From positions 1,364,001-1,428,000 of the forward strand of contig VDMD01000002.1 in the NCBI GenBank assembly GCA_007026445.1: DNA of 64,000 nucleotides, given 5' to 3'. The notes beneath the pieces are model-generated. The model ran no database searches and was not told the origin of the DNA. It saw only the letters and a program-made list of their open reading frames with translations. Positions 36,969 to 48,379 of this stretch are shown here, one piece after another. Each line of letters begins with the position of its first letter. Within the stretch, counting starts at the first letter, position 1. The position numbers and the translations under genes are program-made. This DNA comes from Schizophyllum amplum. Lineage: Eukaryota > Basidiomycota > Agaricomycetes > Agaricales > Schizophyllaceae.

Positions 36969-39900
36969 ATGCACGGCGCCCCGATGTCGGGGACCCCCCG
37001 GGGAACGCCGTCCAGGAGGGGCCGCTCACCTCGCACAGCTGGCCACTCCTCCCAATCACCCTCAACTCTTGGTGTCGCAGAAGGCCCCATAAGACCCACC
37101 ACGTCGTTTTTCTCTTGTCTCAGTATCCCAGTCGAAGGTGCGATTCCCATTGACGACGACACTGCTGGGAACAGCGCCGTCGAAATGCCTCTCGCCACGG
37201 AATCCAAGAGGGCTCCTAGGAAATCGAAGATGGATGCCATGGCTGCTATGACCGCCAGCGCAAGGTCCAAATCCGTTGATCTCGACGACATGGCCACGAA
37301 CAGCGGTTTTGGCGAGAAATATCACAACCGCCCTCCCATTCCCATTTCTCCCACGCTCGACCTCACTACTGTCAAGACCGCAGGGCAACAGCGAATTCCG
37401 GTCGCGCAAACGCCCTCAGCTATCTCACGACCTTTTGGGCTGCAGGATTGTCCCGAGTACTATCCCACTGCCGAGCAGTTCCAGGACCCCATGGCATACA
37501 TCCAGTCCATCGCAGAGGAGGCGAAGCAATTCGGCATCTGCAAGGTCGTTCCGCCACCAGAATGGAAAATGCCGTTTGTGACGGACTCAGAGGTGCGTGG
37601 CCATCACGTAATTGCCATATATGGCACTGACATTTGCAGCAGACTTTTCGTTTCAAGACCCGCCTGCAGCGCCTGAACTCCATCGAAGCGTCAGCTCGGG
37701 CGAAGATCAACTTTCTAGAGAAGCTCTATCGTTTTCACAAGCAGCAGGGTCATGCACGCGTATCAGTTCCCACCATCAACAACAAAGCGCTTGACCTCTG
37801 GACCTTGCGGAAGGAGGTCGATAAGCTCGGAGGTTACGAGGCGGTATGACATCGTTACCCTGCTTTTGGATGTTGTCTCAATTTACGCCAGGTAACGAAG
37901 ACGAAGAAATGGGCCGATCTTGGGCGAATTCTTGGTTATCGAGGCGTACCGGGCCTTTCGACACAGATCAAGAACTCCTACGCTCGCATCATCCTTCCGT
38001 ACGAGCACTACATCGAAAGAGTGAAGAACTCCGTCGCCATGTCGCCTATCGTTACGAACACCGGCTCTAACACCGTTGCACCATCGCCTAGCAAGCCGTC
38101 AACCACCGACGATGCCTCATCGAACATGAAGGGTGAAAGCCCGCCATCAAGCCCGCTGACCGTCTCTTCTGCCATGTCGGATATCGACGAGGGAGACGCT
38201 AAACCGGACAAGGATCAACTTCGTACGTGAACTGTGAATAAACCGAAGGATTATATTGACAATGATCAAGCGACGCCCGTCACGGCTCCTGGAGCTCCTT
38301 TTCCTGCTTCACCCTCTGCACCCCTCTGGCAGAGTCGCAAGGAACCGAAGGGTATGGCTGAGGTAAGTTGACGATGATTGGCTCGATGTACGCTCAACTC
38401 GTTTTATCAGCAGCACTGCGAGATCTGCCAGAAGAAGAATAGCGAAAAGCAGATGCTTTTGTGCGATGGCTGCGATTGTGGTACGTGCTAGCGCTATCTT
38501 CACAACATCTGGCAATGACACCGGAACAACAGGTTTTCATACCTTCTGTCTTGACCCGCCCCTTGAATCTGTCCCCAAGGACCAGTGGTTCTGCTTCGCT
38601 TGCCTATCGGGCACGGGCGGTGACTATGGCTTCGACGAGGGCGAGGAACACTGTCTTTCAAGTTTCCAAACACGAGACAACGAGTTCAGACGTTTATGGT
38701 TCGAGGGGCACCGCCCGCCTCCGAACTATCCCAAAGGTCCGGTCTCGAACAAGATCGGCAACGTTGATGTGCCAGAGTACTTCGTCGAAGACGAGTTTTG
38801 GCGCCTGGTGCAGTCTACGCAGGAGACTGTCGAGGTCGAGTACGGTGCCGACGTACACTCGGCGACGCACGGCAGGTGCGTAGGGCGTGTCTATCGTCCA
38901 AAATGCCCGTCTAATCAAGTTTTGCAGTGCTATGCCGACGCTCGAGACTCATCCGTTGGACCCGTATGCGAAGGACCAGTGGAATTTGAACAATATCCCA
39001 ATCGTGGCGGACTCATTGTTGCGATACATCAAGTCCGACATCTCTGGAATGACCGTTCCATGGACATATGTAGGGATGACTTTTTCGACATTCTGTTGGC
39101 ACAATGAGGTACGGCTTTCTTATTGTACAAACACGGCAATCATCTGACTCGCATCGTAGGACCATTACACGTACAGCATAAACTTCAGTGAGTACCGATT
39201 CATTGGGGTTCAGTGATGGGCTCATTCAGTGTCTAGTGCACTGGGGAGAGACCAAGACATGGTACGGCATTCCTGGCGACGACGCTGAGCTGTTCGAGGC
39301 CGCCATGAAGCGAGAAGCGCCTGATCTATTCGAGGCGCAGCCGGACCTTCTTTTCCAGCTTGTTACCCTCATGAACCCCAAGCGCATCCGTGACGCTGGT
39401 GTCCGTGTTTACTCCTGCAACCAGCGTGCAGGCGAGTTTGTCTTGACTTTCCCAAAGTCCTATCATGCAGGTTTCAACCATGGAGTAAGTCCATATTCAG
39501 TGAATGTCGCTCGCGCACTCACTGTTCGCAGTTTAACTTCAACGAAGCCGTTAACTTCGCACTTCCTGATTGGCTTGCGTACGATCGCGACTGTGTTGAG
39601 CGTTACCGGCGCCATAGGAAGATGCCCGTCTTCTCACACGACGAGCTTCTCATCACTATCACCCAACAGGCGCAAACGGTGAAGGCCGCGACGTGGTAAG
39701 TGCACGCATAGTGTTAAATCCGCAAATTGCTCACAAGCTCCACAGGTCGCTCGACAGCCTCAAGGAAATGGTCGACCGAGAGATGCGCGACCGTCAGATT
39801 ATGCGAGGTCGCGGCGTCCAAGAAGTAATCGATGCCAACGATCGATCCGCCGAAGAGCAGTACCAGTGCTTCGTCTGCAAGGCCTTTTGCTATCTTTCTC

Positions 39901-42900
39901 AAGTCATCTGCCCTTGCTCGACGAAGGCTGTATGTGCGGAGCATATTGACATGTTGTGCCAAAAGGGCACATCGCAGGACCATCTGACTCTCCGTCTGCG
40001 GTTCAGCGACCATGATCTGTACACCACCCTCGCCACGGTACAGGAACGCTCCAACATCCCTGCGCAGTGGCAGGCCAAATATCACGCTCTCATCGCCGAG
40101 ACTCCCCGCCCGTCCCTGAAGAACTTGAAGGCCATCCTGGCCGAGGGCGATCGGATGGGCTGCTCTGTCCCCGAACTGCTAACACTCCGGCGTTGCGTCT
40201 TCAGGGCAAGCGAATGGGTGGACGAGGCCACGCACTTCCTCCAGCGCAAGCAGAGTCGGAAGCGCGTCAAGAAGCGTGGGCGTCCTAGCGCGGTGGCGGC
40301 GGCGGCGGCTGAGGACGACAGGCCGGACAAGGGTCTCGAGGACCTCCTGCAGCTTTCGAGGGACGTCGAGAATCTGGGGTTCGACACTCCTGAGATCGCC
40401 TCCCTTCGCGTTCTCGCCGAGCGGGCCGCCACCTTGCAGCAGCGTGCGCTCGAGATCCTCAAGCGGTCCGAACGCGTACACGATCGCCCGAAGTTGATTG
40501 AGGACGCTAAGGCGCTCACGGCCGACTCTGCGACTATCAATGTAGCCCTCGAGGAGGTGCACGACGTCGAGAAGATTGTGGACAGGGCGGAGCTGCTGAA
40601 GGAGCTGGAGGAACTTTACAAAGGCGGCGACGAGCCTATGCTGTCGATGGAGCAAGTCCGTCTTCTGCTGGTGCGAGCGAAGAATTGCGGCCTCCAATCG
40701 GACAACAAGTACGTCGTTCGACTCGATGCCAAGCACAAGCAGGGCGGGGATTGGGAGGAGCGGGCGCAGACTCTGCTTGACGAGCCAGTCAAGAGCCTCA
40801 CAGACTTGGAGCGGTTTTCCGGCGAAGAGTCTATCCCGGTCAACCCTGCTGTTCTTACTCGCTTGAAAAACTCGTACGGGAGGGCGAAGGATTTCGAGAA
40901 GCAGGCCATCATCTGGATGACATCCATCGACGACGTCGACCCGGCTTACAAGCCGAAGCTTTCCGACGTTCACAAGTTCATCGACAAAGCCACTCAAGAT
41001 TTCCACATCGATGCTGTCGACGACCTCAAGCGCGCCGTCAAATTCGCGGACGACCTAGAGACCCGCTGCAACCAGGTGTTAAAGCACAAGTATCAGCCAG
41101 GCGAAGAGGACATGTTCGAGACCATAGCCCAGTGGATGAAATACGCTCGCGACCACCTGCAGATGTTTCAGCTGCCGTATTTCCACAGGCTCAACAGCCA
41201 GCTGGAGCAGCACAGGGACTGGCTGAAGAACATACCGTGGTATTGCGACGGCCATATCACGGCGCATGGGTCAGAGCTTCTTAAGGATGTCATGGAGGCC
41301 ACTCGACCAGACGACGACTTCCCGCCCGCAGATGAGTACTTCACCTGCATCTGCCACAGCGCCGTACGTCCTCCTGCAGAAGGCGAGATCAACTCGGCCG
41401 TGCAGTGCGACCACTGTTTCGCCCGCTTTCACGCTGAGTGCGCGGACAATGGTGGGTCGTGTCCATTCTGCGACCATCATCACTGGAACGGCACCATCCC
41501 GCGGGCCCGTACATGGCATTTCTGCTACCTGCCGAACACCCTTCTCAAGGCGCCCGACATCACGAAGCAGTATGCGCGCGAGTGGAAAGAGCTTGAGGTC
41601 GTTGTGCATCGCGTCGACCGCCTGTCCGCTCTGATCGGCCAGTTTCTTGCGTACTGTTCTCAGCCAGCAAACCAGCGCCCCGAGTTCATTCCGCAGGTGC
41701 GCCACTATATGCGCAAGCTTTGGAGGATTCAGTTCATCGTCTCGCCGAATCCGGATGTCTCTTTCGGCTTGGACCTTGCCGGCTTGCATCGTCTTCTAGC
41801 CGGTCGTCCTGGGCATAAGACAAAGAGGAAGCGGAGGCCGAAGTTCTTGTTCGGACAGGACATGGACAAGGATTGGACCGACGGCACGCGCTGTGTTTGC
41901 CGTGGTTTCACGCAATACCTGATTAACTACCCGTCGGTCCAGTGCAGTCACTGTCGCAGAAAGTATCACGGCGCATGCGTGTTCTTCCCTGACGATGCCG
42001 ACAAGAAGGGCTACTATTGCCCCCTCTGCTGCGTGCGCAAGGGCAAGCGCTACGCCTGGTCGGACATCCGTGTGCGACCGCCTCGTACGTCCCAGTCTTT
42101 GCTCAGATGTACTTTTCGCTAATATGTTCGTTTAGCGGCCGACAGGTATCCCGCCGACGTGTATATCGACGTTAACAAGATGATGGAGACGCATGCGAAA
42201 GAGCCCCTCTACGTGAAGCTCGACAACCCGCACATGTCCACGCTAATCATCGATCTCGTTAAGTATGTACCGGCCCTGCTACCGCCCGAATCCAAGAAAG
42301 AAGCAAGCAGCAAGTCGCATGGCGGTTCGCCGTCGGTAGCTTCCAGCTCGGCTACTGTCATGCCAGGTCAAGCACAAACACCACAGGCCAATGGAGCAGC
42401 ATTACCCGCTCCTCCGTGGTCCAGGTGGGGACCTTCGTCGGCAGGCGTACCCCCCATACCGCCGCCGCAGGCTCCGGGCGAGCCCCCTTCCGCGGGTCCC
42501 TCTCATGTCCCCAGTCGGACGGTGTCTACCCCGGGTGCTGGATCGCACAGCGGCGTCGCCCCTGGTGCGAGCCCGCGTGTCCCGCCATCGGCAGCCATGT
42601 ATGCGCAGCCGGCCTCTGCTGAATCTCGGAAGCGTAAAGAGTCCGACATGGTACCAGGAGGGGAGCCATCTGCGAAGAGGAGGGCCACGGAAATCGCGTC
42701 GCCCGCTCAGGCGCAGACTCTCTCGCCGTCGCTCGCCATGCTCGTCTCTCCCGGGCACCAGTCGTCGCCGCGCTCCAGTTACGCGTCTGGTTCCGTACCC
42801 GTGTCCATGCCGGTGCAGCAAGGTTCGCCGATGTCACCGATGCCAGGCCCACCGATGGCAGGGCCGCCAGCTATGCAGATGCAAGGTCCGCCACAACCTC

Positions 42901-43436
42901 CCTCTCGTGGTCCGCCATCCGGGCCGCGGTCGCGAGCGCCCAGCTATGCTAGCCCCTACCCGCCGCCGCCCCCGTCGCAGTCTCGCCTCCCACTGGCGCA
43001 GGGCATCGCTTCACCTCGCAATTCCATATCTACGGGGAGCAGGAACGGCTACCTTGATTACCCACCTATGGAGACGCCGCGCCTCGATCCTCGATACCGT
43101 GCGCCGCCGCCCTCAGGCCCGGCTGCTCACATGCATGGGCATCCAGCTGGTCCCTATGGTCCGCCTCACGGGATGTCGAGGCCGTCGCAGGTTGGACATA
43201 TTCCTCCTCCACCTCCTCCACCTGCTCAGTACATGTACCGCAACCCTGATGGGACGGAGCCGCGCATGGATGGCCCACCCGGGCAGATGGTGCCACCTCC
43301 GGGCGTTGTTGACATGCCTCCTGGCCCTGCTGGCCCTTCTGGACAACGCCGTCAAGGGCCGCCAGGACCGGAGGGTGATGGTCGTCGTCTGCCTGCACCT
43401 GCAGAGTACCCCCCGCGTACCATCCAGTGGAGTTGA
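36969..43436 (+). CDS. KDM5: Histone H3K4 demethylase, KDM5/Lid2 family
   Basis: Twelve exons with consistent phase (36969-37592, 37643-37843, 37892-38222, 38271-38362, 38411-38480, 38533-38875, 38928-39108, 39160-39187, 39237-39484, 39532-39695, 39746-42084, 42136-43436) give about 1973 aa. The enzyme removes methyl groups from H3 Lys4 using Fe(II) and 2-oxoglutarate. Domains in order: JmjN ([18 protein letters not shown]), ARID ([28 protein letters not shown]), PHD1 (CEICQKKN...LLCDGCD), JmjC with iron ligands in CWHNEDH and the later [23 protein letters not shown], a C5HC2 zinc finger (CFVCKAFCY...CPC), a PLU-1-like helical region, PHD2 (CICHSAV...CDHCFARFH) and PHD3 (CVCRGF...CSHCRRKYH). 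A disordered tail of about 400 residues, very rich in Pro, ends the protein. The start at 36969 is chosen because the N-terminal extension then resembles a short Ser/Arg/Pro-rich leader. Confidence 0.93.
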
Positions 43437-43731
43437 GAGGGGAAGCTGAAGAATGTTGGAGGATAGTGATTGATTGTCGTCGAAATTGTTGTATGCACGT
43501 TTGCTTTCCTTGCCCACTTTGAATTCGCTATGTATGAATTATGCACGCCGTCCTTATGCCAATATACTGATGCATGTGTCTCCATCGTTGTGCGAGATCC
43601 CGCCAGGCGATGAAAGGCAGACACTGCGCGCGCTAAGTGCGAAGCGCCGAGAGGGCAACTGAATTGGCACGACAATGTTGGCGTGCCGTCATAGCTCCTC
43701 GATCAGAGTGCGCTTGTTGTCTCTGGCCGCC

Positions 43732-46203
43732 ATGTCTTCCCCGCCGCGCGACAGCGGAGGCGGTTACTCGTCGTCGCCAATATCCATTCACAATGGCTCA
43801 CCTGTCCTCCGAAAGAAGCCAAGTATGAGCAGCGACTTCAGCGAGATCGCCCAGCGTGCACGACATTCGCCTCCTCTCGCGCGCTCTTTCGACCCGAACG
43901 ACCCGTCCATGCGCGAGCGGCAGCGCACACTAGATGTGGACATGGCCATGCAGATGGCACTAGCCCGCCGGGAAACGATCTCGTCCGTCACCTCGCCTTT
44001 CGGGGAACAGTCGGGGGGAGACGAGGAGCAGCCGCCGTTCCCGTCTATGGCGCTCTCGCCCCAGGAGCAGCGGGAACTCAATCTCGCGCAGGGTCAGGCC
44101 GCGCTGGCGGAGAATGGCGAGGAGGCGGAGGACGAGGCAACTCCCAAGCGCCAGGACTCCCTACTCGATCTACGCGAGCAACATCTGCACACGACCCAGG
44201 ATCCGGATCTCCTCGTCTCGACATCTAATACGCCTTCTCAAGCTTACCAGGACTACCCAGAGACAGCCTCCGCAACGTTTGGCCTGCCTAAGTACCAGCC
44301 CCAGGCGTCAAACGTGGAGTCGCAGTTCGACTTCACCCACTTGGAAGACTTCTGCGTTAGTGAGCGGCAGCTCCTGAGCCCGGTCACCCCTCGCCCCGTC
44401 TTCAGCAATCCTTTTCCCAGACAAGACGCCGATAACGCGGGCGAGGCCTCGTCATCCGCGCCCCCCGCGTCTGGTCCCTCTCCTCCTCCCGAGGGCGCCG
44501 CTACCGATCCCGGACCGGCTGCCCGGCCGTCCTCCGCGCGCCACCGCAAACTCAGCCAAAGCAACACCACGCCACGGCTTCATCGCAAAGGCATAGGCGG
44601 CAAGATGGCCGTTTTTGAAGGCGTCGCCGAAACATCGTCTTTCTCCAATCGCCTCAACAACATCCTGTCCGGCCGCGCCGCAGACGCTGAACAATCCGAT
44701 ACCGCCACCCGCGCTCCACCCCCCGGCATTCTCAACACTGGTCACGACCGACCATACCGCTTCTCATTCTACTCGAATGCGCTGAATGCTACCATCCACG
44801 CTCGCTCACTGAGCGAATTACCCGCGGACGGGCAGACTTTCCAAGACCTCTTCTCTGGCCTGCCAGCGCCGCAGCAACAGAACAGACCGAGCTCCTTCGC
44901 CTCAACAGACAAGCGACAGTCACGTCTACGGCATCCAATGGCGCTGACGCAAGATGCAGAGGTGAACACCTGGTGGCTTGATGTCCAGAATCCGACGGAC
45001 GAGGAAATGCGCACCCTGAGCAAGGTACGTGCTACGCTGCGTTCCCTTAGGCTCACATGCGTATGCCCCACCTAGGTGTTTAGCATCCACCCCCTCACGA
45101 CGGAAGATATTCAGATGGAGGAGGCGCGAGAAAAGATTGAGCTCTTTCGTAACTACTATCTTGTCTGTTTCCGCTCCTTCGACCAGGATCCGTACAGCCC
45201 AACCCATCTTGAACCGCTCAACATGTATATCATCGTCTTCCGAGAAGGGACGCTTTCCGTAAGTGGCCCATGTCCTTCGCACGGTAGACTGTGTTAACCA
45301 CCGACATAGTTTCACTTCCGTCCAACGCCACATCCGCAAAACGTGCGACGGCGCATCAAGCAGCTTAAGGACTACATCTCAGTCACCTCCGACTGGATCT
45401 CGTACGCGCTCATCGACGACATAACGGACGCGTTTGGGCCGCTCATTCAGAACATCGAATACGAGGTCGACTCAATCGACGAGCTGGTGCTCATCCTCAA
45501 GGAGGCAGAACAGAGCGACATGTTGCGCCGTATCGGGACGTGCAGAAAGAAGGTTATGGGGCTGTTGCGGCTCATGGGCAACAAGGCAGACGTCGTGAAG
45601 GGGTTGGCGAAACGGTGTAATGAGAACTGGCGGGTGGCACCGACATCGGATATCGTGCGTCTTTCGTGGCAAACAGCATGTATGTGTGTACTGACCGTAC
45701 ACTCAACAGGGCCTATATCTTTCAGATATCCAGGCATGCTCCTTGTTCGAGTGCTAGTCTTCGTAAAGCTCACAGACATCCAGGACCATCTTATCACGAT
45801 GACGCAGAATTTGAACCACTACGAGAAGATTTTGTCCCGCTCGCATTCGAACTACCTCGCGCAAATATCTATCGAGATGACGGACGCGAATAACCAGATT
45901 AACGACGTGCTCTCCAAGCTGACCGCTCTTGGTACCGTGCTCATTCCAATGAATCTAGTTACGGGTGAGTAGGATATGGCGTCGTGCGCCGTGCATTTTT
46001 CACGCAGGTATTCAGGTCTCTGGGGTATGAACGTCAATGTTCCTGGTCAGGACCACGATGTGCGTCTTTCATTTCCTTTAGTTTGAGCTTGGCTCACCTG
46101 ATGCACTATGCAGGGTCTCGTATGGTTCGCCTCTATAGTCGCTGTGCTGGCGTGCTTTGCCCTCGTTGGAGGCTATACTACGTATAGGTTCATGGTGCGG
46201 TAG
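43732..46203 (+). CDS. CorA-family Mg2+ transporter, ALR1/MNR2 type
   Basis: Seven exons (43732-45024, 45076-45258, 45310-45654, 45710-45733, 45784-45964, 46016-46059, 46114-46203) give 719 aa. CorA proteins are pentameric Mg2+ channels; fungal ALR1 lies in the plasma membrane and MNR2 in the vacuole. The long Ser/Pro-rich N-terminus (about 340 residues) is typical of this fungal branch. The core shows WWLDVQNPTDEEM, FSIHPLTTEDI, GLYLSDIQDH, a first membrane helix ending in the signature GLWGMNVNVPGQ (GMN motif), and a second helix (WFASIVAVLACFALVGGYTTY). GLYLSDIQ is encoded by a 24-nt exon followed by an intron that starts with GC. Plasma-membrane or vacuolar location cannot be decided from sequence. 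The start at 43732 follows several in-frame codons without conserved content. Confidence 0.92.
45734..45783 (+). other. Probable GC-AG intron after a 24-nt microexon
   Basis: To join GLYLSDIQ to DHLITMTQ in frame, the intron must run from GCATGC after CCAG to ACATCCAG (50 nt). Exon end and intron end share CAGAYATCCAG, so the exact junction is ambiguous; the GC-AG pair is the most ordinary choice. An AT-AG cut a few bases earlier would give the same protein. Confidence 0.6.
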
Positions 46204-46865
46204 TAGGAGGTGTTCTATAGCGGGCTGCTATCTATTGGGACATTTGTGGGTGGCCAGCACACGAATCACAAACGACGCTTATGACATTTTGAGGGTATGG
46301 AATAGAGAAATGGCGCATTTTTGCTTGACCTTTACCATGGTGTGTCACCGCGGTGCCCGCGAAACTGCTCCGAATCGCACCCCTCTGCGTGCTTGCTCAG
46401 CGATAGGCGAGTGATTCGTGGAGCCATCGAGACATACATGTCCATCTTACCTTTCACGACTACTTATGGCTGCGTTCTACTGTCCAGCCGCCGATCGAAG
46501 CCTATTCGTCCTCAAGGCTTACTCGAACTGATTGCGAACCAGACGCGCGGGCCGCGGGAGACGTTCCGTCAGTCACGTGCGATACAAAACATCAGTCCTC
46601 ATCGGTCACGGCGCAGGTTAGGATTCTGGATCCTGTTCTAACATGGTGATGGCTGTCCGACACGCCTATACACCACTTGTATTCGGCCTGCCCTGAGCCA
46701 TGACACGTCCTGCTCGATGCTCCCCTATCGCGGGCGCCCAAGGTGATATAAAAGGGGCCAGCTCTGATGCATGATGAATTCAGGAGCCTTACTCTCGATC
46801 CCCCTCTAACCGCTGACCCCATCCCCACCTCCTGTACGCACCACCTCGACAACAGATAGCTCACC
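46204..46865. other. Intergenic region with TATA box
   Basis: A 662 bp spacer between tandem genes. Apart from the TATA box listed separately, no feature was recognised. Confidence 0.5.
46747..46754 (+). promoter_or_regulatory. TATA box of the NAD(P)-binding protein gene
   Basis: TATAAAAG stands 112 bp upstream of the ATG at 46866, followed by a short GC-rich then CT-rich leader. The match to the TATA consensus is perfect over eight bases, and the distance fits a start site near 46780. Confidence 0.55.
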
Positions 46866-47797
46866 ATGTCCGATCTCAGTGTCCTTGTCCTTGGAGGCTC
46901 GAAGAACATTGGTTACTACGCCGCTGTACGACTGCTAGGTAAGTTCGGTCTTCGTTCTGTCAAGTTGCTTGAGGGATTGAGACGTTTTACAGCGGCGGGC
47001 GCCACAGTCACCTTCCTTCTTCGCAACGCGACTGTGTTCGACCAGGATCCCGTATTGCAGAACGCGATCATGAAGGGGAAGGCACGCCTAGTGAAGGGCG
47101 ATGCTCTCAAAAAGGACGACGTTGCACACGCGTGGGCGGAGGCCGGGAAAGACGCCCCTGTTGGTGTTCTGCTCTCCACAGTCGGTTAGTACTCGTACAC
47201 TGCGCCTCTTCTCTCGCATGCGCTGACACGTTTGCATCAGGAGGAGCACCGAAAGTTTCGCTGACGAAAGGCGTCGTGCTGGACCCGCCCAACATCGTCA
47301 CGCAGTGTGTGTTCAACATCCTCTGCACGATGCCCAAGGACGCACCCCAGCCACGCATGGTCTTCGTTTCGTCGTCTGGACTCACGAAACGCTCTCACGC
47401 GTCGATACCGGTCTTGCTCAAGCCGATGTATTCGTACCTACTGGCCGGACCCCATCGCGACAAGATGGGCCAGGAGCGGGTGCTCTCGTACTGCGCTGGT
47501 CTGCCTTGGGATGAAGGCGAGGCCGAGCCTGCGGAAGAAATCATGGGCGTCAAGTGGCAGGAACGCGAAGGCCTTCCTGCAGCCGACAGCTTGAAGAAGG
47601 TGCCGGTCGTGCGACCTGCTCTCCTTACAGATGGGGAATGTGAGGCGGACAAGGGGAAGGCCAAGTCCTATCGGGTGTCAGAGGCAGAGTTGGGCGGCTA
47701 CACGGTCTCGAGGAAGGATGTCGGGCACTTTATTGCGAAGGCCCTTCTATCGGAGTGGGATCAGTATGAAGGGAAGATCGTTAATGTAGGATATTGA
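46866..47797 (+). CDS. Rossmann-fold NAD(P)-binding protein (atypical SDR / NmrA-like)
   Basis: Three exons (46866-46938, 46993-47184, 47241-47797) give 273 aa. The N-terminal VLVLGGSKNIGYYAAVRLL carries a glycine-rich dinucleotide-binding loop, followed by a second strand ending in LLRN, which suits NADP binding. The strand GVLLSTVGG and the segment MVFVSSSGLTKR follow the usual order of extended or atypical short-chain dehydrogenases. No clear YxxxK catalytic pair is seen, so it may be a redox sensor or epimerase-like protein rather than a classic reductase. Substrate is unknown. A clear TATA box upstream suggests regulated expression. Confidence 0.82.
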
Positions 47798-48379
47798 TTG
47801 TTGTACTATTAACTGTTCTCGTATCGTTATGCGAAAGCCACCCTAAGTAATATGTACTCTTCATTGACCAATACATCGCGCTCTTTGTATCAATAGTGAT
47901 TTACGTTAGAAAGAAGAGACCGGGAGCCTGTGACTACAAGAGCAGAATGCTGTGGAGGTCCACGTGATTGTTCAACTTCTGTAGTTCGGAATTCTCCATC
48001 GGAGAGTTCAATTGCCTCACCTTTGCAATAGACTCTGCGGTCTCTATCGATGCTGCTGATATTTTACCATGAGGACAGACCAGATTGGAGCGAGATATTG
48101 GAGAGAGAAGAGCAGCGTGAGAATGGCTAAGGAATGGCCTTGGCGTCCGAGACGCGCTTCTGCGTGTATTGATCGCGTACCTTCCGCGCACGTGGTTGCT
48201 ATTATGTGCGCGCGCCCCTAATTCGGACGCAACGCCCCTCCAATGTCATAAGCGCTCTCCTGTTCTGACCACCATCATCTCTCTCCTTTCTCGTCCTCGT
48301 CCTTCAGTCAGACCGCGCGTTTTCTCTGGCGCAATACAGGCGCTCAGCGTCACTGGGGTCCCCGTAGACAACGAAGATT
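47798..48379. other. Intergenic region
   Basis: A 582 bp gap between tandem genes. A minus-strand frame of 85 codons (47934-48191) is present but has no recognised motif and no clear start context. No other feature was seen. Confidence 0.45.

Noticed and set aside
45726..45779. U12-type (AT-AC) intron starting with ATATCC in the CorA gene
   Set aside because: The 5' bases only partly match the U12 donor, no U12 branch site is visible, and a GC-AG intron explains the same protein.
47934..48191. 85-codon minus-strand frame between the NAD(P)-binding protein and kinase genes
   Set aside because: No recognised motif, no splice partners and no promoter signal; kept only as a remark in the intergenic entry.
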